DNA of 64,000 bases from Paraburkholderia sp. BCC1886 (GCF_900996245.1 NZ_CAAJGK010000052.1:62001-126000), one strand, 5' to 3'. Counted from the stretch's first letter, positions 49,285 through 58,946 are shown. The notes: a model not told the origin generated them from the sequence alone. Numbers and translations are program-made.

Positions 49285-51273
49285 TCATCCGGTTCTGGAA
49301 ACCGTCGTCAACGGGTCCGGTGTGGGGCTCGCCGATGCGCGGGCGCGGCGCAACGTCAACACGAACGACGCGCCGCCGTCGGGCGCGGTACGCGCCACCA
49401 GCGAGCCGCCGCAATCGCGCGCTATCGACGACGAGATGGCGAGACCAAGGCCGAGCCCCTGGCCCATTTCCTTGGTCGTGAAGAACGGTTCGAACAGGCG
49501 CGGCAACACGTCTTCGGCGATCCCCGGGCCGTTGTCGTCGACCGATATCGCGAGGTCTTTATCGCCGGCTTCGATGGCAATGACGATACGCGGTTGCACG
49601 ACACCAGCAGTCGCATCGAGCGCATTGCCGAGCAGATTGATCAGCACCTGTTCGAGCCGCAGATCGTCGCAATGGGCGATCAGTTCCGGATGATCGTCGG
49701 CGAGATCCAACGCGGCGGGCTCGCCCTGCACCTGCGTTTGCGTGTCCCGCAACGTGAACGCCAGCTCGACACCTTGCAAGCGCTTCTGCAGCAAGGCGAC
49801 CACGTTGCGCAACGCGCGCACGACCGGCGCTCGCGCACTGCGCGGTCGCGCGCGGCCGACGAACAGCTTCAGCTGATTGGTGATCTTGCCCATCCGCTCG
49901 GTCAACGCCGCGATGGCTTCGAGGTTGTCGCGCGCCGACGCATGATCGCCGCGCTCCAGAAACACACGCGTGTTGTCAGAGAAACCGCGCAACGCGGCCA
50001 ACGGCTGATTCAGCTCATGCGTGATGCCAGCCGCCATCTGCCCGAGCGCGGCCAGCTTGCTCGCCTGAATCAGTTCGTCGTGCGCATCGCGCAATTCCTG
50101 TTCGGCGCGAGTGCGCTCGACCACTTCGCTATGCAGGCGTTCGTTCGCCTGCGACAGGTCCGCGGTGCGCTCGGCCACCCGGCGATTGAGTTCCGCGTAG
50201 GCCTTCTGCAACAGCGCGCGACTGCGCATCACCTCGCGCACTCGCGCGCGCCGCATGCGCCAGTAAAACGCCAGCAGCACCAGCGACACATAGCCGAAAC
50301 CCGTGGCGATGGTCGCGTTGCGCGCATCGGCATCGACCGGACTGACCGGCGACATCGTGATCAGATGCCAGTCCGGCTCGCCCATGCCGCGCCGCGACAC
50401 CAGATAGCGCGGGGCATAACGCCCGCCGCCGATGCGCACGATCTGCGCGTTGCCTTCCAGCGTGCGCTCGATCGTCATTGGTAACGGCGCGATGGGCTGT
50501 TGCGCGTATTGCCGCGCCTGATAGATGGAGTCGGCGACCTGACCGGTGAGCGGCCGGATCGTGTGATATTTCCACGCCGGCATCGACGACAGAAACACCA
50601 CGCCGTGGTCGTCGGTGACGACCAGCGGTTCGGACGCGTCCGCGCCCTGAAACCATTCGAGATCGAGCTTGACGACCGCCACGCCGACGATCTTGCCCGC
50701 ACGCCGCACCGGCTGCGAGATGTAATAACCCGGCGCCTGCGAAATGGTGCCGATGCCGAAGAAGCGGCCCACGCCGCCTTTCATCGCATCGAGAAAATAC
50801 GGCCGGAACTGGTAGCCCGCGCCGATGAAACTGCCCGGCCCTTGCCAGTTGCTGGCGGCCACGCAATAGCCGTTGGTCGGGATGATGTAGGTGACCGTCG
50901 CGCGTGCGTGACGGTTCAGGTCTTCGAGGTAGAGATTGGCACGCGCGACGTTGGCGGGGCTCGGGTCGACCAGCACGTCCTGCACGATCGGATGCTCGGC
51001 CAGCAGATACGGCAGCGACTCGTAGCGCTCGAGCGTGCTTTTCAAAGCGTTGGTGGTGCGCGCCACGCGGGCGCCGGCGTTGCTGCGCAAGTTGTCGATG
51101 CCGTTCTGCCACGCCACGCTATACGTGAGGCCGCACGCTGCCGCGAGCCCGGCGACGAGCGCGAAGAGAACGAGCAAACGACGCGTCACGTTGGCAAAAT
51201 CCGGTCGATGAGGATCGGCCATTGTGGCATAAGGCGGCGCGCCGTCGGCGCGCGTGCTCGCCGTGGCTTTCAT
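49285..51273 (-). CDS. dctB: C4-dicarboxylate sensor kinase DctB
   Basis: A 662-residue sensor. Two membrane helices (about 30-51 and 335-355) enclose a periplasmic double-PAS/Cache-type domain. They are followed by a coiled coil (AELNRRVAERTADLSQANERL), the H-box (GITHELNQPLAALRGFSDN) and the ATPase domain (DDLRLEQVLINLLGNALDAT, DNGPGI, QGLGLGLAISSSIARDCGG). DctB senses succinate-type acids and phosphorylates DctD. The ATG at 51273 has no clear ribosome site; ATG at 51222 is another candidate. Confidence 0.94.
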   Translation of the reverse strand: MKATASTRADGAPPYATMADPHRPDFANVTRRLLVLFALVAGLAAACGLTYSVAWQNGIDNLRSNAGARVARTTNALKSTLERYESLPYLLAEHPIVQDVLVDPSPANVARANLYLEDLNRHARATVTYIIPTNGYCVAASNWQGPGSFIGAGYQFRPYFLDAMKGGVGRFFGIGTISQAPGYYISQPVRRAGKIVGVAVVKLDLEWFQGADASEPLVVTDDHGVVFLSSMPAWKYHTIRPLTGQVADSIYQARQYAQQPIAPLPMTIERTLEGNAQIVRIGGGRYAPRYLVSRRGMGEPDWHLITMSPVSPVDADARNATIATGFGYVSLVLLAFYWRMRRARVREVMRSRALLQKAYAELNRRVAERTADLSQANERLHSEVVERTRAEQELRDAHDELIQASKLAALGQMAAGITHELNQPLAALRGFSDNTRVFLERGDHASARDNLEAIAALTERMGKITNQLKLFVGRARPRSARAPVVRALRNVVALLQKRLQGVELAFTLRDTQTQVQGEPAALDLADDHPELIAHCDDLRLEQVLINLLGNALDATAGVVQPRIVIAIEAGDKDLAISVDDNGPGIAEDVLPRLFEPFFTTKEMGQGLGLGLAISSSIARDCGGSLVARTAPDGGASFVLTLRRARASASPTPDPLTTVSRTG

Positions 51274-51325
51274 ACGCGATGACGAACAGGTGACCGGATG
51301 GCCGGCGCGCAGCGTCTTGACCCGC

Positions 51326-52606
51326 TTAAACGTTGGCTGGCTCTTTGAGCGCCGCCTCGCCGCGCAGCGCGGCGTTCAGCTTGTTGCGGTCCAGTTCCTT
51401 TTCCCAGGCCGACACCACGACCGTCGCAACCCCGTTGCCGACGATATTGGTCAGCGCGCGGCACTCGCTCATGAAGCGGTCGATGCCGAGAATCAGCACC
51501 ATGCCCGACAGCGGAATGGTCGGCACCACGGCGAGGGTCGCGGCCAGCGTGATGAAGCCCGCGCCGGTCACGCCGCTTGCACCCTTCGACGTCAGCATGG
51601 TCACCGCGAGCAGCGTGAGTTGCTGGGCCCACGACAGGTCGGTGTTGGTTGCCTGCGCAATGAACAGCACGGCCATCGTCATGTAGATGTTGGTGCCGTC
51701 CAGGTTGAACGAGTAACCGGTCGGCACGACCAGACCCACGACCGAGCGCGAGCAGCCGAGCTTTTCGAGCTTCAGCATCAGTTGCGGCAACGCGGCTTCC
51801 GACGAGCTCGTGCCGAGCACGATCAGCATCTCTTCCTTGATGTAGGCCACGAAACGCAGGATGTTGAAACCCACCGCCCGCGCGATGATACCGAGCACCA
51901 CCACGACGAACACGATCGAGGTCAGATAGAACGTGCCGATCAGCTTGAGCATCGGCAGCAGCGAGCCGATGCCGTACTTGCCGATGGTGAAAGCCATCGC
52001 GCCGAACGCGCCGATGGGCGCCAGCTTCGTGATGATGCGCACGATGCCGAACAGCACGTGCGAGAGTCCGTCGATGAAGTTCGTGACGACCTTGCCCTTC
52101 TCACCGGCCGTTGCCAGCACCGCGCCGAACAGCAACGCGATCAGCAGGATCTGCAGGATTTCGCCCTGTGCGAAGGCCGATACCAGCGTGTCCGGAATGA
52201 TGTGCATCAGGAAGTCGACCGTGGTCTGGCCGTGTGCCTTGGCGGCATACGAGGCGACCGCCTTGCCGTCGAGCGTGGCCGGATCGATGTTGAAGCCGAC
52301 GCCCGGTTTCAGCACGTGCGTCGCGATCAGGCCGAGCACCAGCGCGAAGCTCGAGACGATTTCGAAGTACAGCAGCGCCTTGCCGCCGACGCGCCCGACC
52401 TTCTTCATGTCTTCCATGCCGGCGATGCCGGTCACCACCGTACAGAAGATGATCGGCCCGATCACCATCTTGATCAGCTTGATGAAGCCGTCGCCGAGCG
52501 GTTTCATGTCGACCGCGAAATCCGGATAGAAATGACCGAGCGCGATGCCGATGATGATCGCCACGATCACCTGCACGTACAGCACTTTATGAATAGGTTT
52601 CTTCAC
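51326..52606 (-). CDS. dctA: C4-dicarboxylate transporter DctA
   Basis: A 426-residue sodium/proton-dicarboxylate symporter of the glutamate-transporter fold: HFYPDFAVDMKPLGDGFIKLIKMVIGPIIFCTVVTGI, VLGTSSSEAALPQLM (hairpin), PTGYSFNLDGTNIYMTMA and MLTSKGASGVTGAGF. It imports succinate, fumarate and malate. GTG at 52606 is preferred, with AGGAAA upstream. It is preceded by the sigma-54 promoter and activator repeats. Confidence 0.96.
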   Translation of the reverse strand: MKKPIHKVLYVQVIVAIIIGIALGHFYPDFAVDMKPLGDGFIKLIKMVIGPIIFCTVVTGIAGMEDMKKVGRVGGKALLYFEIVSSFALVLGLIATHVLKPGVGFNIDPATLDGKAVASYAAKAHGQTTVDFLMHIIPDTLVSAFAQGEILQILLIALLFGAVLATAGEKGKVVTNFIDGLSHVLFGIVRIITKLAPIGAFGAMAFTIGKYGIGSLLPMLKLIGTFYLTSIVFVVVVLGIIARAVGFNILRFVAYIKEEMLIVLGTSSSEAALPQLMLKLEKLGCSRSVVGLVVPTGYSFNLDGTNIYMTMAVLFIAQATNTDLSWAQQLTLLAVTMLTSKGASGVTGAGFITLAATLAVVPTIPLSGMVLILGIDRFMSECRALTNIVGNGVATVVVSAWEKELDRNKLNAALRGEAALKEPANV

Positions 52607-52797
52607 GATGTTTCCTGCGATGTGGATGAGCCCAAGGCCTGCCACGCAGCGCTACGTGCGAACGATGAATCGCGTCGCTCCGTGCGCGGCATCAGACCGC
52701 TGACCAGGAGGACGAATTCAGAAATACCGGGAAGGGAAATCAGACATCGTTGTCTCCTTGCTTTAGTTGTCGGACCGTTGCGGCCGCCAATCTGTTT

Positions 52798-52813
52798 TGC
52801 AAGCTCGATGCCA
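52798..52813 (-). promoter_or_regulatory. Sigma-54 promoter of dctA
   Basis: On the minus strand TGGCATCGAGCTTGCA matches TGGCAC-N5-TTGCA, with GG and GC ten bases apart. It lies about 190 bases before the dctA start. The presence of DctD in the same cluster supports its use. Confidence 0.8.
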
Positions 52814-52876
52814 GCTGGATGGCGCGTTAAGTGCGCTGATTTATAAGCGTTTTTTGGACGTGTGCGCAAAGCGCCT

Positions 52877-52927
52877 TCCGGGATTCCGGAAATCCGGACA
52901 GAGGCTGTCGGGGAATCCGGAATCCGT
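52877..52927. promoter_or_regulatory. Pair of upstream activator repeats for DctD
   Basis: Two imperfect palindromes containing ATTCCGGAAAT (52883-52893) and GGAATCCGGAATCC (52912-52925) lie 65-130 bases upstream of the sigma-54 promoter. Both centre on TCCGGA, in agreement with tandem binding by an NtrC-type dimer. No experimental DctD site is known to me for this genus, so the assignment rests on position. Confidence 0.6.
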
Positions 52928-52935
52928 CTTCATGC

Positions 52936-52963
52936 GGCCTCCGGGAAAACCCGGAGGCCTTTT
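52936..52963. terminator. Hairpin between the ABC operon and dctA
   Basis: GGCCTCCGGG (52936-52945) pairs with CCCGGAGGCC (52950-52959) across AAAA, with four T on the plus side. It lies just after the ABC transporter ATPase gene on the minus strand, where no T-run follows, so its efficiency there is doubtful. Confidence 0.7.
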
Positions 52964-52976
52964 ACAGTGGGCGTTT

Positions 52977-54047
52977 TCACGCGCCGCCCTCTTCCAGCAC
53001 CAGCAGGTTGTCGTGCGAAAAACCGAGCGACACCGGTTGGCCGCGCTCCGGCAAACCGCGATTCGGATCGTTGAACACGTCGAGCGAAATCACCGCGTCT
53101 TTCACGCGCGTTCTGATGCGCACTACCGCGCCGAGAAAATTCACTTCTTCGACGGTCGCGTTCAGCGAGTTGCGACCCGCGGCCGCCGGCTCCAGCACGA
53201 TGGCTTCGGGCCGCAACGCGAGCATGCGTTGCTTGCCCGCGTCGTCGGCCGGCAGGGTCTGGGTGGTCGTCAACTCCTGGCCGTCGACGATCATTCTGCC
53301 GGTCGCCGGATCGACCACGTGTCCCGCCAGAATATTTAGCGTGCCGACGAAGGACGCGACGAAACGCGTGCGCGGGAAGTTGTAGATTTCCGACGGCGTA
53401 CCAACCTGTTCGACGCGCCCTTCGTTCATCACGACGATACGGTCGGAGATGGACAGCGCTTCTTCCTGATCGTGCGTGACGAAGATCGACGTGATGCCCA
53501 ACTCGCGTTGCAGCGCGCGAATGTCCTGGCGCAACGAAATGCGGATTTTCGCGTCGAGCGCGGACAGCGGTTCGTCGAGCAACAACACCTGCGGCTTGCC
53601 GGCCAACGCACGCGCGAGCGCGACGCGCTGCTGCTGGCCGCCGGACAGTTGCCACGGATAACGCTCGCCCACGTGCGGCAGCTTGATCAGCTCCAGCATC
53701 TCGCCGACCCGCTTGCCGATTTCGGCCTGCGGACGATGAGCGATCTTCAGACCGAAGCCGATGTTCTCCGCGATCGTCATGTTCGGAAACAGCGCGTACG
53801 ACTGGAACACCATGCCGACCTTGCGCTGCCGCGTACGCAGGTGCGTCACGTCCTTGTTGTCGAGCCGGATGATGCCGCGCGTCGGCGTTTCGAAGCCCGC
53901 GATCATGCGCAGCACGGTGGTCTTGCCGCAACCCGACGGCCCGAGAAACGTGATGAATTCGCCGCGCTCGATCTTCATGTCGAAGCGATGCAGCGCCGTG
54001 TTCGCCCCGAAGGACTTATGCAGATTTTCGATTTCGAGAAATGCCAT
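52977..54047 (-). CDS. ABC importer ATP-binding protein (spermidine/iron/phosphonate-type)
   Basis: A 356-residue ATPase with Walker A GPSGCGKT, signature LSGGQQQRVALARAL, Walker B LLLDEPLSALDAK and a C-terminal TOBE-like extension (LRPEAIVLEPAAAGRNSLNATVEEVNFLGAVVR). The type is that of PotA/FbpC/PhnT. It follows the two permeases and completes the importer; the substrate is judged from the adjacent phosphodiesterase. Confidence 0.93.
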   Translation of the reverse strand: MAFLEIENLHKSFGANTALHRFDMKIERGEFITFLGPSGCGKTTVLRMIAGFETPTRGIIRLDNKDVTHLRTRQRKVGMVFQSYALFPNMTIAENIGFGLKIAHRPQAEIGKRVGEMLELIKLPHVGERYPWQLSGGQQQRVALARALAGKPQVLLLDEPLSALDAKIRISLRQDIRALQRELGITSIFVTHDQEEALSISDRIVVMNEGRVEQVGTPSEIYNFPRTRFVASFVGTLNILAGHVVDPATGRMIVDGQELTTTQTLPADDAGKQRMLALRPEAIVLEPAAAGRNSLNATVEEVNFLGAVVRIRTRVKDAVISLDVFNDPNRGLPERGQPVSLGFSHDNLLVLEEGGA

Positions 54048-54065
54048 GATGTCTGCCTTGGTCCA

Positions 54066-54857
54066 TCAAATTTTCTGGCCGCTCAACGCGCGGGCCGAGC
54101 CGAATACCTGGATCAGTCCCATCGACGCCCACGTAATGACGAACGCGATGATCGCGAGCGCCGACGGTTCGTACGCGCGATTCGCGCCGATCAGTTGCAG
54201 ATACGGTCCGAACGCGGGCCGGTCGAGCAGGCTCGCCAGCGTGAATTCGCCGATCACGACCGCGAAGGTGAGAAAGGCGCCGGACAGAATGCCGGAGCGG
54301 ATATTCGGGAAGATCACCTTGAACAGAATCGTCGGCCAGCTTGCGCCGAGGCACTCGGCGGCTTCGGTGAGCGAGCGCACGTCCACCGCGCGCAAGCCGG
54401 CGTCGACCGCCCGGTACATGTACGGCAACGAGAGCGTGACGTAGCCGCACACCAGCAGCACGTCGGTGGCGCGTTCGTTGCCCGTGAGCGGCAGGATCGA
54501 GCTGCTGTTGTAGATGCGCAGATAGCCGAACACGATCACGATGGCGGGCACCACCAGCGGCAGCAGCGTGATGAACTCCACCACCGGCCGCAGCTTCGGC
54601 AGTCGCAGTTGCACCCAGTAAGCGGTCGGCACCACCAGCAATACGCCGACGACGATCGTCAGCAGCGCCATCAGGATCGAATAGCCGAACGAGGCCTGAA
54701 AACGCGGATCGGTCAGCACCACCTTGTAGGCGTCGAAGCTGTAGACGCCGCGACGCATCCGCAGACTGAACTCGAAAGTCGCGATGAGCGGAATCAGGAA
54801 GTACAGCGAGCCGACCACCATCGCGGTCCACGCGCCAACGCGCGATTGGCTTTTCAT
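54066..54857 (-). CDS. ABC importer permease (second)
   Basis: A 263-residue permease with six membrane segments and the EAA loop (LTEAAECLGASWPTILFKVIFPNI) that contacts the ATPase. It is of the PotC/ThiP class. Its start overlaps the stop of the first permease gene by 4 bases, and the ATPase starts 18 bases after it. Confidence 0.92.
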   Translation of the reverse strand: MKSQSRVGAWTAMVVGSLYFLIPLIATFEFSLRMRRGVYSFDAYKVVLTDPRFQASFGYSILMALLTIVVGVLLVVPTAYWVQLRLPKLRPVVEFITLLPLVVPAIVIVFGYLRIYNSSSILPLTGNERATDVLLVCGYVTLSLPYMYRAVDAGLRAVDVRSLTEAAECLGASWPTILFKVIFPNIRSGILSGAFLTFAVVIGEFTLASLLDRPAFGPYLQLIGANRAYEPSALAIIAFVITWASMGLIQVFGSARALSGQKI

Positions 54858-55792
54858 CGACGGCCCCTTTCAGCGCGCGAGCGCAACCAGATATAGCCGC
54901 CGTTGGAAAGACCCGTGACCAGCACCATGCCGAGCGCGAGCGCATAGCCGAGGTTCGCGTTGTGCATCACGTCGCCGCGAATCTGCGCGTACAGCAGGAT
55001 GGTGACGATATTCAGCGAGCTGCCCGTCAGTGCGTAAGCGGTCGCAACCGCGCCGAACGAGTTGGCGAACAGCAGCAGCGCTGCGCCCAGCACGCTCGGC
55101 CACAGCACCGGCAGCGCGACATGGCGCCAGTACTGGAACGCCGTGCCGCCGAGGCATTCGCAGGCTTCGCGCCATTCGCGCTTCAGGCCGTCGAGCGCGG
55201 GCGTGACGATCAGCACCATCAACGGAATCTGGAAGTACAGGTAGGTGAGCGTCAGGCCGGAAAAACTCAGAATGCTGAAGCCCGTCGAGTACAGGTTGAA
55301 GCCGAGATATTTTTTCAGCAGCACGGTGACGAGGCCGACGCGCCCCAGCGTGCAGATAAAAGCAAACGCGAGCGGCACGCCGGCGAAGTTCGACGCGACG
55401 CCGGAGAAGGTCATCAAGGTCGGCCGGATCCAGCCCGGCAGCTTGCCCTGCACCGCCGCCCATGCGAGCAGCGAGCCGATCACTGCGCCGCCGATCGAGG
55501 ACGCCGCGCTCACCTTGAAGCTGATCCAGTACGCGTCCAGGATAGTCGGCTGGAACAGGTCGCGGAGATTCACGAGCGTGAAGTGACCTTGCGCGTCCTG
55601 GAACGCGCCGACCATCAGGAAGCCGGTTGGAAGAATCAGGAACAGCAACGCGAACGTGAAAAACGGCACCACGCCGATCCACGCGAGAAACTGCGACGCG
55701 CGGCCGGGACCGTCGACGCGCGGCGTCGGCGTCGGCATCGTCGGAACGAGGAGTTCCGGCTGTACCGATCCAGCATCGGATGAAGCGCTCAT
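54854..55792 (-). CDS. ABC importer permease (first)
   Basis: A 312-residue permease with six membrane segments and the EAA loop REACECLGGTAFQYWRHVALPVLW. It is of the PotB class. The N-terminal tail of about 50 residues is Pro/Thr-rich. The ATG at 55792 follows AAGGG; it is 129 bases after the binding-protein gene. Confidence 0.92.
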   Translation of the reverse strand: MSASSDAGSVQPELLVPTMPTPTPRVDGPGRASQFLAWIGVVPFFTFALLFLILPTGFLMVGAFQDAQGHFTLVNLRDLFQPTILDAYWISFKVSAASSIGGAVIGSLLAWAAVQGKLPGWIRPTLMTFSGVASNFAGVPLAFAFICTLGRVGLVTVLLKKYLGFNLYSTGFSILSFSGLTLTYLYFQIPLMVLIVTPALDGLKREWREACECLGGTAFQYWRHVALPVLWPSVLGAALLLFANSFGAVATAYALTGSSLNIVTILLYAQIRGDVMHNANLGYALALGMVLVTGLSNGGYIWLRSRAERGRR

Positions 55793-55921
55793 GGCTGACC
55801 CTTGGGGCTTGGTGACTGAAGCCGGCCGCCTCTGCCCGTGCAGCGATGCCAACGGGCAGAAGAAGGTGGAAGAAGCAGAAGCGGCCGGTGAACTACGCTG
55901 CGGTTTGAGGCGATGCGCGGC

Positions 55922-57034
55922 TTACTTGACGTTCGCGCCGACCGTCTCGTCCCAATGCTTCGTGATGGTGTCCTTGTAGGCGTCCTGCTGGCTCAGCGTC
56001 GGGAACACCACGTTTTTGTACGCGGACGGCGGCGGCAACTTGTCGAGCAGCGCCTGCGGCACCTTCTTACCCGCTACCAGTTCGTTGTAGCGCATCGGAT
56101 GGCAATAGCCCTTCAGCCAGCCGATCTGTCCTTCATCGGAGTACAGGAATTCCATCCACAGCCTGGCGGCATTCGGATGCGGGGCGTACGCGCTGATCGC
56201 CTGCACGTAGACACCGGCGACGACACCCGTCTTCGGAATCACCACGTTCACCTTCGGATTGCCCTTCAGCGTGTCGCGGTCGGCGAGCGCGTTGTAGTCC
56301 CAGCGCACGACGATCGGCGTGGTGCCTTGCGCCAGCGAGGCTGCTTTGCCGATGACCGGCACGAAGTTGCCGTTCTTGTTCAGTTGCGAGAAGTACTTGA
56401 GACCGGCCTGATCGGCCTTGCTGACATCGCCCTTCGCGGCCGACATACCCGCGGCGAACACGGCCTGAATCGCCTGATTGGCCGTGCGCGGGTCGCCCGC
56501 CAGCGAGACGGCGTTCTTGTAGTCGGGCTTCAGCAGATCGCTCCAGTCGGTCGGCGCCTTGTCGATCATGTCGGCATTCACTTCGAACGACAGTACGCCG
56601 TAATAATCGCCGTACCAGTAGCCGTCGGCATCTTTCGACTCCTTCGGAATCGAGTTCCACGTCGCGACCTTGTACGGTTGCAGCAGACCGTCGGCTTTCG
56701 CGGTCGGGCCGAACGACAGACCCACGTCGATCACGTCTGGCGCCTGCGGCCCCTTGTTGCCCTTGTTCGCCTTGATCGCTTCTATCTCGTCGCCCGAGCC
56801 CGCATCCGGGTTCAACTCGTTGACCTTGATCCCGTATTTCTTCTCGAAAGCGGGCACCAGTTCACCGTAGTTGCACCAGTCGTGCGGCAATGCGATGACG
56901 CTAAGCTGGCCTTCCTGCTTCGCGGCCGCAATCAGCGAGTCGAGCGGCGCGGCCGACGCGCTGCCCACTCCGGCTGCGGCGACACCCGCCACGGTGGACA
57001 TCGAAAGTATGCGAGCTAACGCGGTGCGGTTCAT
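55922..57034 (-). CDS. Periplasmic solute-binding protein of the phosphodiester-linked ABC importer
   Basis: A 370-residue protein with a signal peptide (1-28, ending ASA) and the type II binding-protein fold of the PotD/FbpA/PhnS class: EGQLSVIALPHDWCNYGELVPAFEKKYGIKV, and later SAYAPHPNAARLWMEFLYSDEGQ. The ATG at 57034 follows GGGGAAG. It lies between the phosphodiesterase gene and the permeases. The ligand is not visible in the sequence; a glycerophosphodiester or phosphonate is likely from context. Confidence 0.92.
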   Translation of the reverse strand: MNRTALARILSMSTVAGVAAAGVGSASAAPLDSLIAAAKQEGQLSVIALPHDWCNYGELVPAFEKKYGIKVNELNPDAGSGDEIEAIKANKGNKGPQAPDVIDVGLSFGPTAKADGLLQPYKVATWNSIPKESKDADGYWYGDYYGVLSFEVNADMIDKAPTDWSDLLKPDYKNAVSLAGDPRTANQAIQAVFAAGMSAAKGDVSKADQAGLKYFSQLNKNGNFVPVIGKAASLAQGTTPIVVRWDYNALADRDTLKGNPKVNVVIPKTGVVAGVYVQAISAYAPHPNAARLWMEFLYSDEGQIGWLKGYCHPMRYNELVAGKKVPQALLDKLPPPSAYKNVVFPTLSQQDAYKDTITKHWDETVGANVK

Positions 57035-57105
57035 AGTCTTCCCCATCCTCTGCCGAAATTGCTACGTTTGGAAAATGTCTGGATTGAACGTCGTAAGCGC
57101 CATGT

Positions 57106-57900
57106 TCAGTCCGCGAACATGTCGTGATGCAGTCTGTCGAGGCGATCCGTACAGATCATGTCGACGCCCCATTGCGCGAGCAGCCGGGCGCGCTCGGGGT
57201 CGTTCACCGTGTAGGCGAGCACGCGCAGGCCGGCGGCGTGAATCTCGGCCACCAATGGTTCGCTGAGCGACGCGTGATCCGCGTGCAACGACACGCAGTC
57301 GAGTTCGCGCACGATGCGCAGCCACTCGGCCGGCACGTCTTCGAACAGCATGCCGCGTCTCAGATGGGGCGCGGCATCGCGGGCAGCGGCCAGCGCGTCG
57401 AACGAAAACGACGAAAGCAGCGGCGCAGTCTGCCCCTGCCACAGGCTCGCCGCGCCGTTCGCCACCAGCCGGCCGGTGATCTCGTCACGGCCCGCGCACG
57501 GTTTGATTTCGATGTTGGCGGCAATGCCGTCGCGCGCGCAACGTGCGGCGGCTTCAGCCAGCGTCGGCAGTCGCGTGCCCGCGAACGAGGCGTCGAACCA
57601 GCTGCCGGCGTCGAGCGTGGCCAGTTGCGACCACGCTTGCGTGGCGGCCGCGCCCTGAGCGTTCGTCGTGCGCTCGAGCAGGTCGTCGTGCAGCAGAAAG
57701 AGTTGATTGTCGGCGGAGAGCTTGGCGTCGAACTCGACCATGCGATAGCCGTAACGCACGCAGGCATCGAAACCGGCGAGCGTGTTTTCGGGTGCGAGCG
57801 TGCCGCCGCAACGATGTGCGATCAGCGTCGGGTAAGGCCAGTCGGTGCTGCCGACGGCAGACAGGTCAGTGGACGAAGCGCGATCGATCCCGTTTCCCAC
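57106..57900 (-). CDS. Glycerophosphodiester phosphodiesterase
   Basis: A 264-residue TIM-barrel enzyme with IAHRCGGTLAPENTLAGF (His29, Arg30, Glu38), MVEFDAKLSADN (Glu56, Asp58 metal site), LLHDDLLERTT (His71) and IEIKP. There is no signal peptide, so it acts in the cytoplasm after uptake, like UgpQ, releasing glycerol-3-phosphate. GTG at 57900 is the start. It is the first gene of the importer operon and divergent from the DeoR regulator. Confidence 0.93.
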   Translation of the reverse strand: MGNGIDRASSTDLSAVGSTDWPYPTLIAHRCGGTLAPENTLAGFDACVRYGYRMVEFDAKLSADNQLFLLHDDLLERTTNAQGAAATQAWSQLATLDAGSWFDASFAGTRLPTLAEAAARCARDGIAANIEIKPCAGRDEITGRLVANGAASLWQGQTAPLLSSFSFDALAAARDAAPHLRRGMLFEDVPAEWLRIVRELDCVSLHADHASLSEPLVAEIHAAGLRVLAYTVNDPERARLLAQWGVDMICTDRLDRLHHDMFAD

Positions 57901-58085
57901 GTCTCGTTACCTTTCAGAAAGAGCCAGTCGATGAAAGGTCCCATTCACACCGCGCCAGCGTTGCATAACGCTGTTCGAAAGCTGTTGGAAACGGGGCCGC
58001 CGAAGCATTTTCGAAGGCTAAGGTGAAATACACAAACTTGCAAGCTGCCAAAAAAATACAACACAATCGGGCGAAAGTAGTACGC

Positions 58086-58125
58086 TTGACATCGTCTGGA
58101 CACACATCCGTGTCCACGATGTCAA
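58086..58125. promoter_or_regulatory. Long dyad operator in the DeoR/phosphodiesterase gap
   Basis: TTGACATCGT (58086-58095) pairs with ACGATGTCAA (58116-58125), and GGACAC (58098-58103) with GTGTCC (58110-58115). Together these form a 16-bp arm interrupted by two unpaired bases. The dyad lies 90 bases before the regulator gene and is a natural site for its dimer or tetramer. Confidence 0.75.
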
Positions 58126-58175
58126 CCTTTAAAACAAGCCGTGCGAGCGCGCGTTCGCACTCAAGGAAAAGCCGC

Positions 58176-58946
58176 ATGTGGCAGGAAGACCGACATCAGA
58201 GAATCCGCGCGTTGCTGTCGACGCTGCAACGTGTGTCGACCGAACGGATCATGGCGGACCTCGGTGTGTCGCGCGAAACGGTGCGGCGCGATCTGCTCGA
58301 TCTCGAAGCGCTCGGCGCGCTGCGGCGCGTGCATGGTGGCGCAATCAAACCGGCTGACGAAGCGCCGATCGCCGAACGCGCGCAGATGCGCGTCAAATCG
58401 AAAACGGCAATTGCCAAGGCGGCAATGGGATTGATCGCGAGCGGCCAGACGCTGTTCGTCGATGCGGGCACGACCACGGCCGCGCTGGCCGAAGAACTGG
58501 CGAAGCTGGCGAACCTGACTATCGTCACCAACTCGATCGACGTCGCGCTGAAAATGCGCGGCACGGTCGAGGCAACCGAAGCGGCCAACGAAGTCATTCT
58601 GCTCGGCGGGTCGATCAGCGACCGGGCCATGGCGACCTCGGGGGCGACCACCGTGCTCGACATCCAGCGCTATCGTGCGGACATCGCGCTGCTGTCGCCG
58701 GTCGGTATCGATCACCGGCATGGGGCGACCAACTACGACCACGCCGAAACCGAAGTTGCCCGCGCCATGGTCGGCAACGCCGACCGCGTGGTAATCCTCG
58801 CCGACTACAGCAAGATTGGCCAGCGTAGCCGGATTTCGTATTGCCCGATCGACCGCATCGACGTGCTCGTCACAAATAAAAAGGCGGCCGAAGCCGCCGA
58901 GTTTTCAGCGCTGAAAAAGAAGCTCGAGGAGATTTTGCTGGCTTGA
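58176..58946 (+). CDS. DeoR-family regulator (GlpR-like)
   Basis: A 256-residue regulator. The N-terminal helix-turn-helix is RVSTERIMADLGVSRETVRRDLLDLEALGALRRVHGGA, the DeoR signature, and the C-terminal ligand domain has FVDAGTTTAALAEEL, IVTNSIDVAL and LLSPVGIDHRHGATN. Such proteins sense sugar phosphates; GlpR senses glycerol-3-phosphate, the product of the adjacent phosphodiesterase. The ATG at 58176 follows AAGGAAAAG; the frame is open to 58023. Confidence 0.94.
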   Translation: MWQEDRHQRIRALLSTLQRVSTERIMADLGVSRETVRRDLLDLEALGALRRVHGGAIKPADEAPIAERAQMRVKSKTAIAKAAMGLIASGQTLFVDAGTTTAALAEELAKLANLTIVTNSIDVALKMRGTVEATEAANEVILLGGSISDRAMATSGATTVLDIQRYRADIALLSPVGIDHRHGATNYDHAETEVARAMVGNADRVVILADYSKIGQRSRISYCPIDRIDVLVTNKKAAEAAEFSALKKKLEEILLA

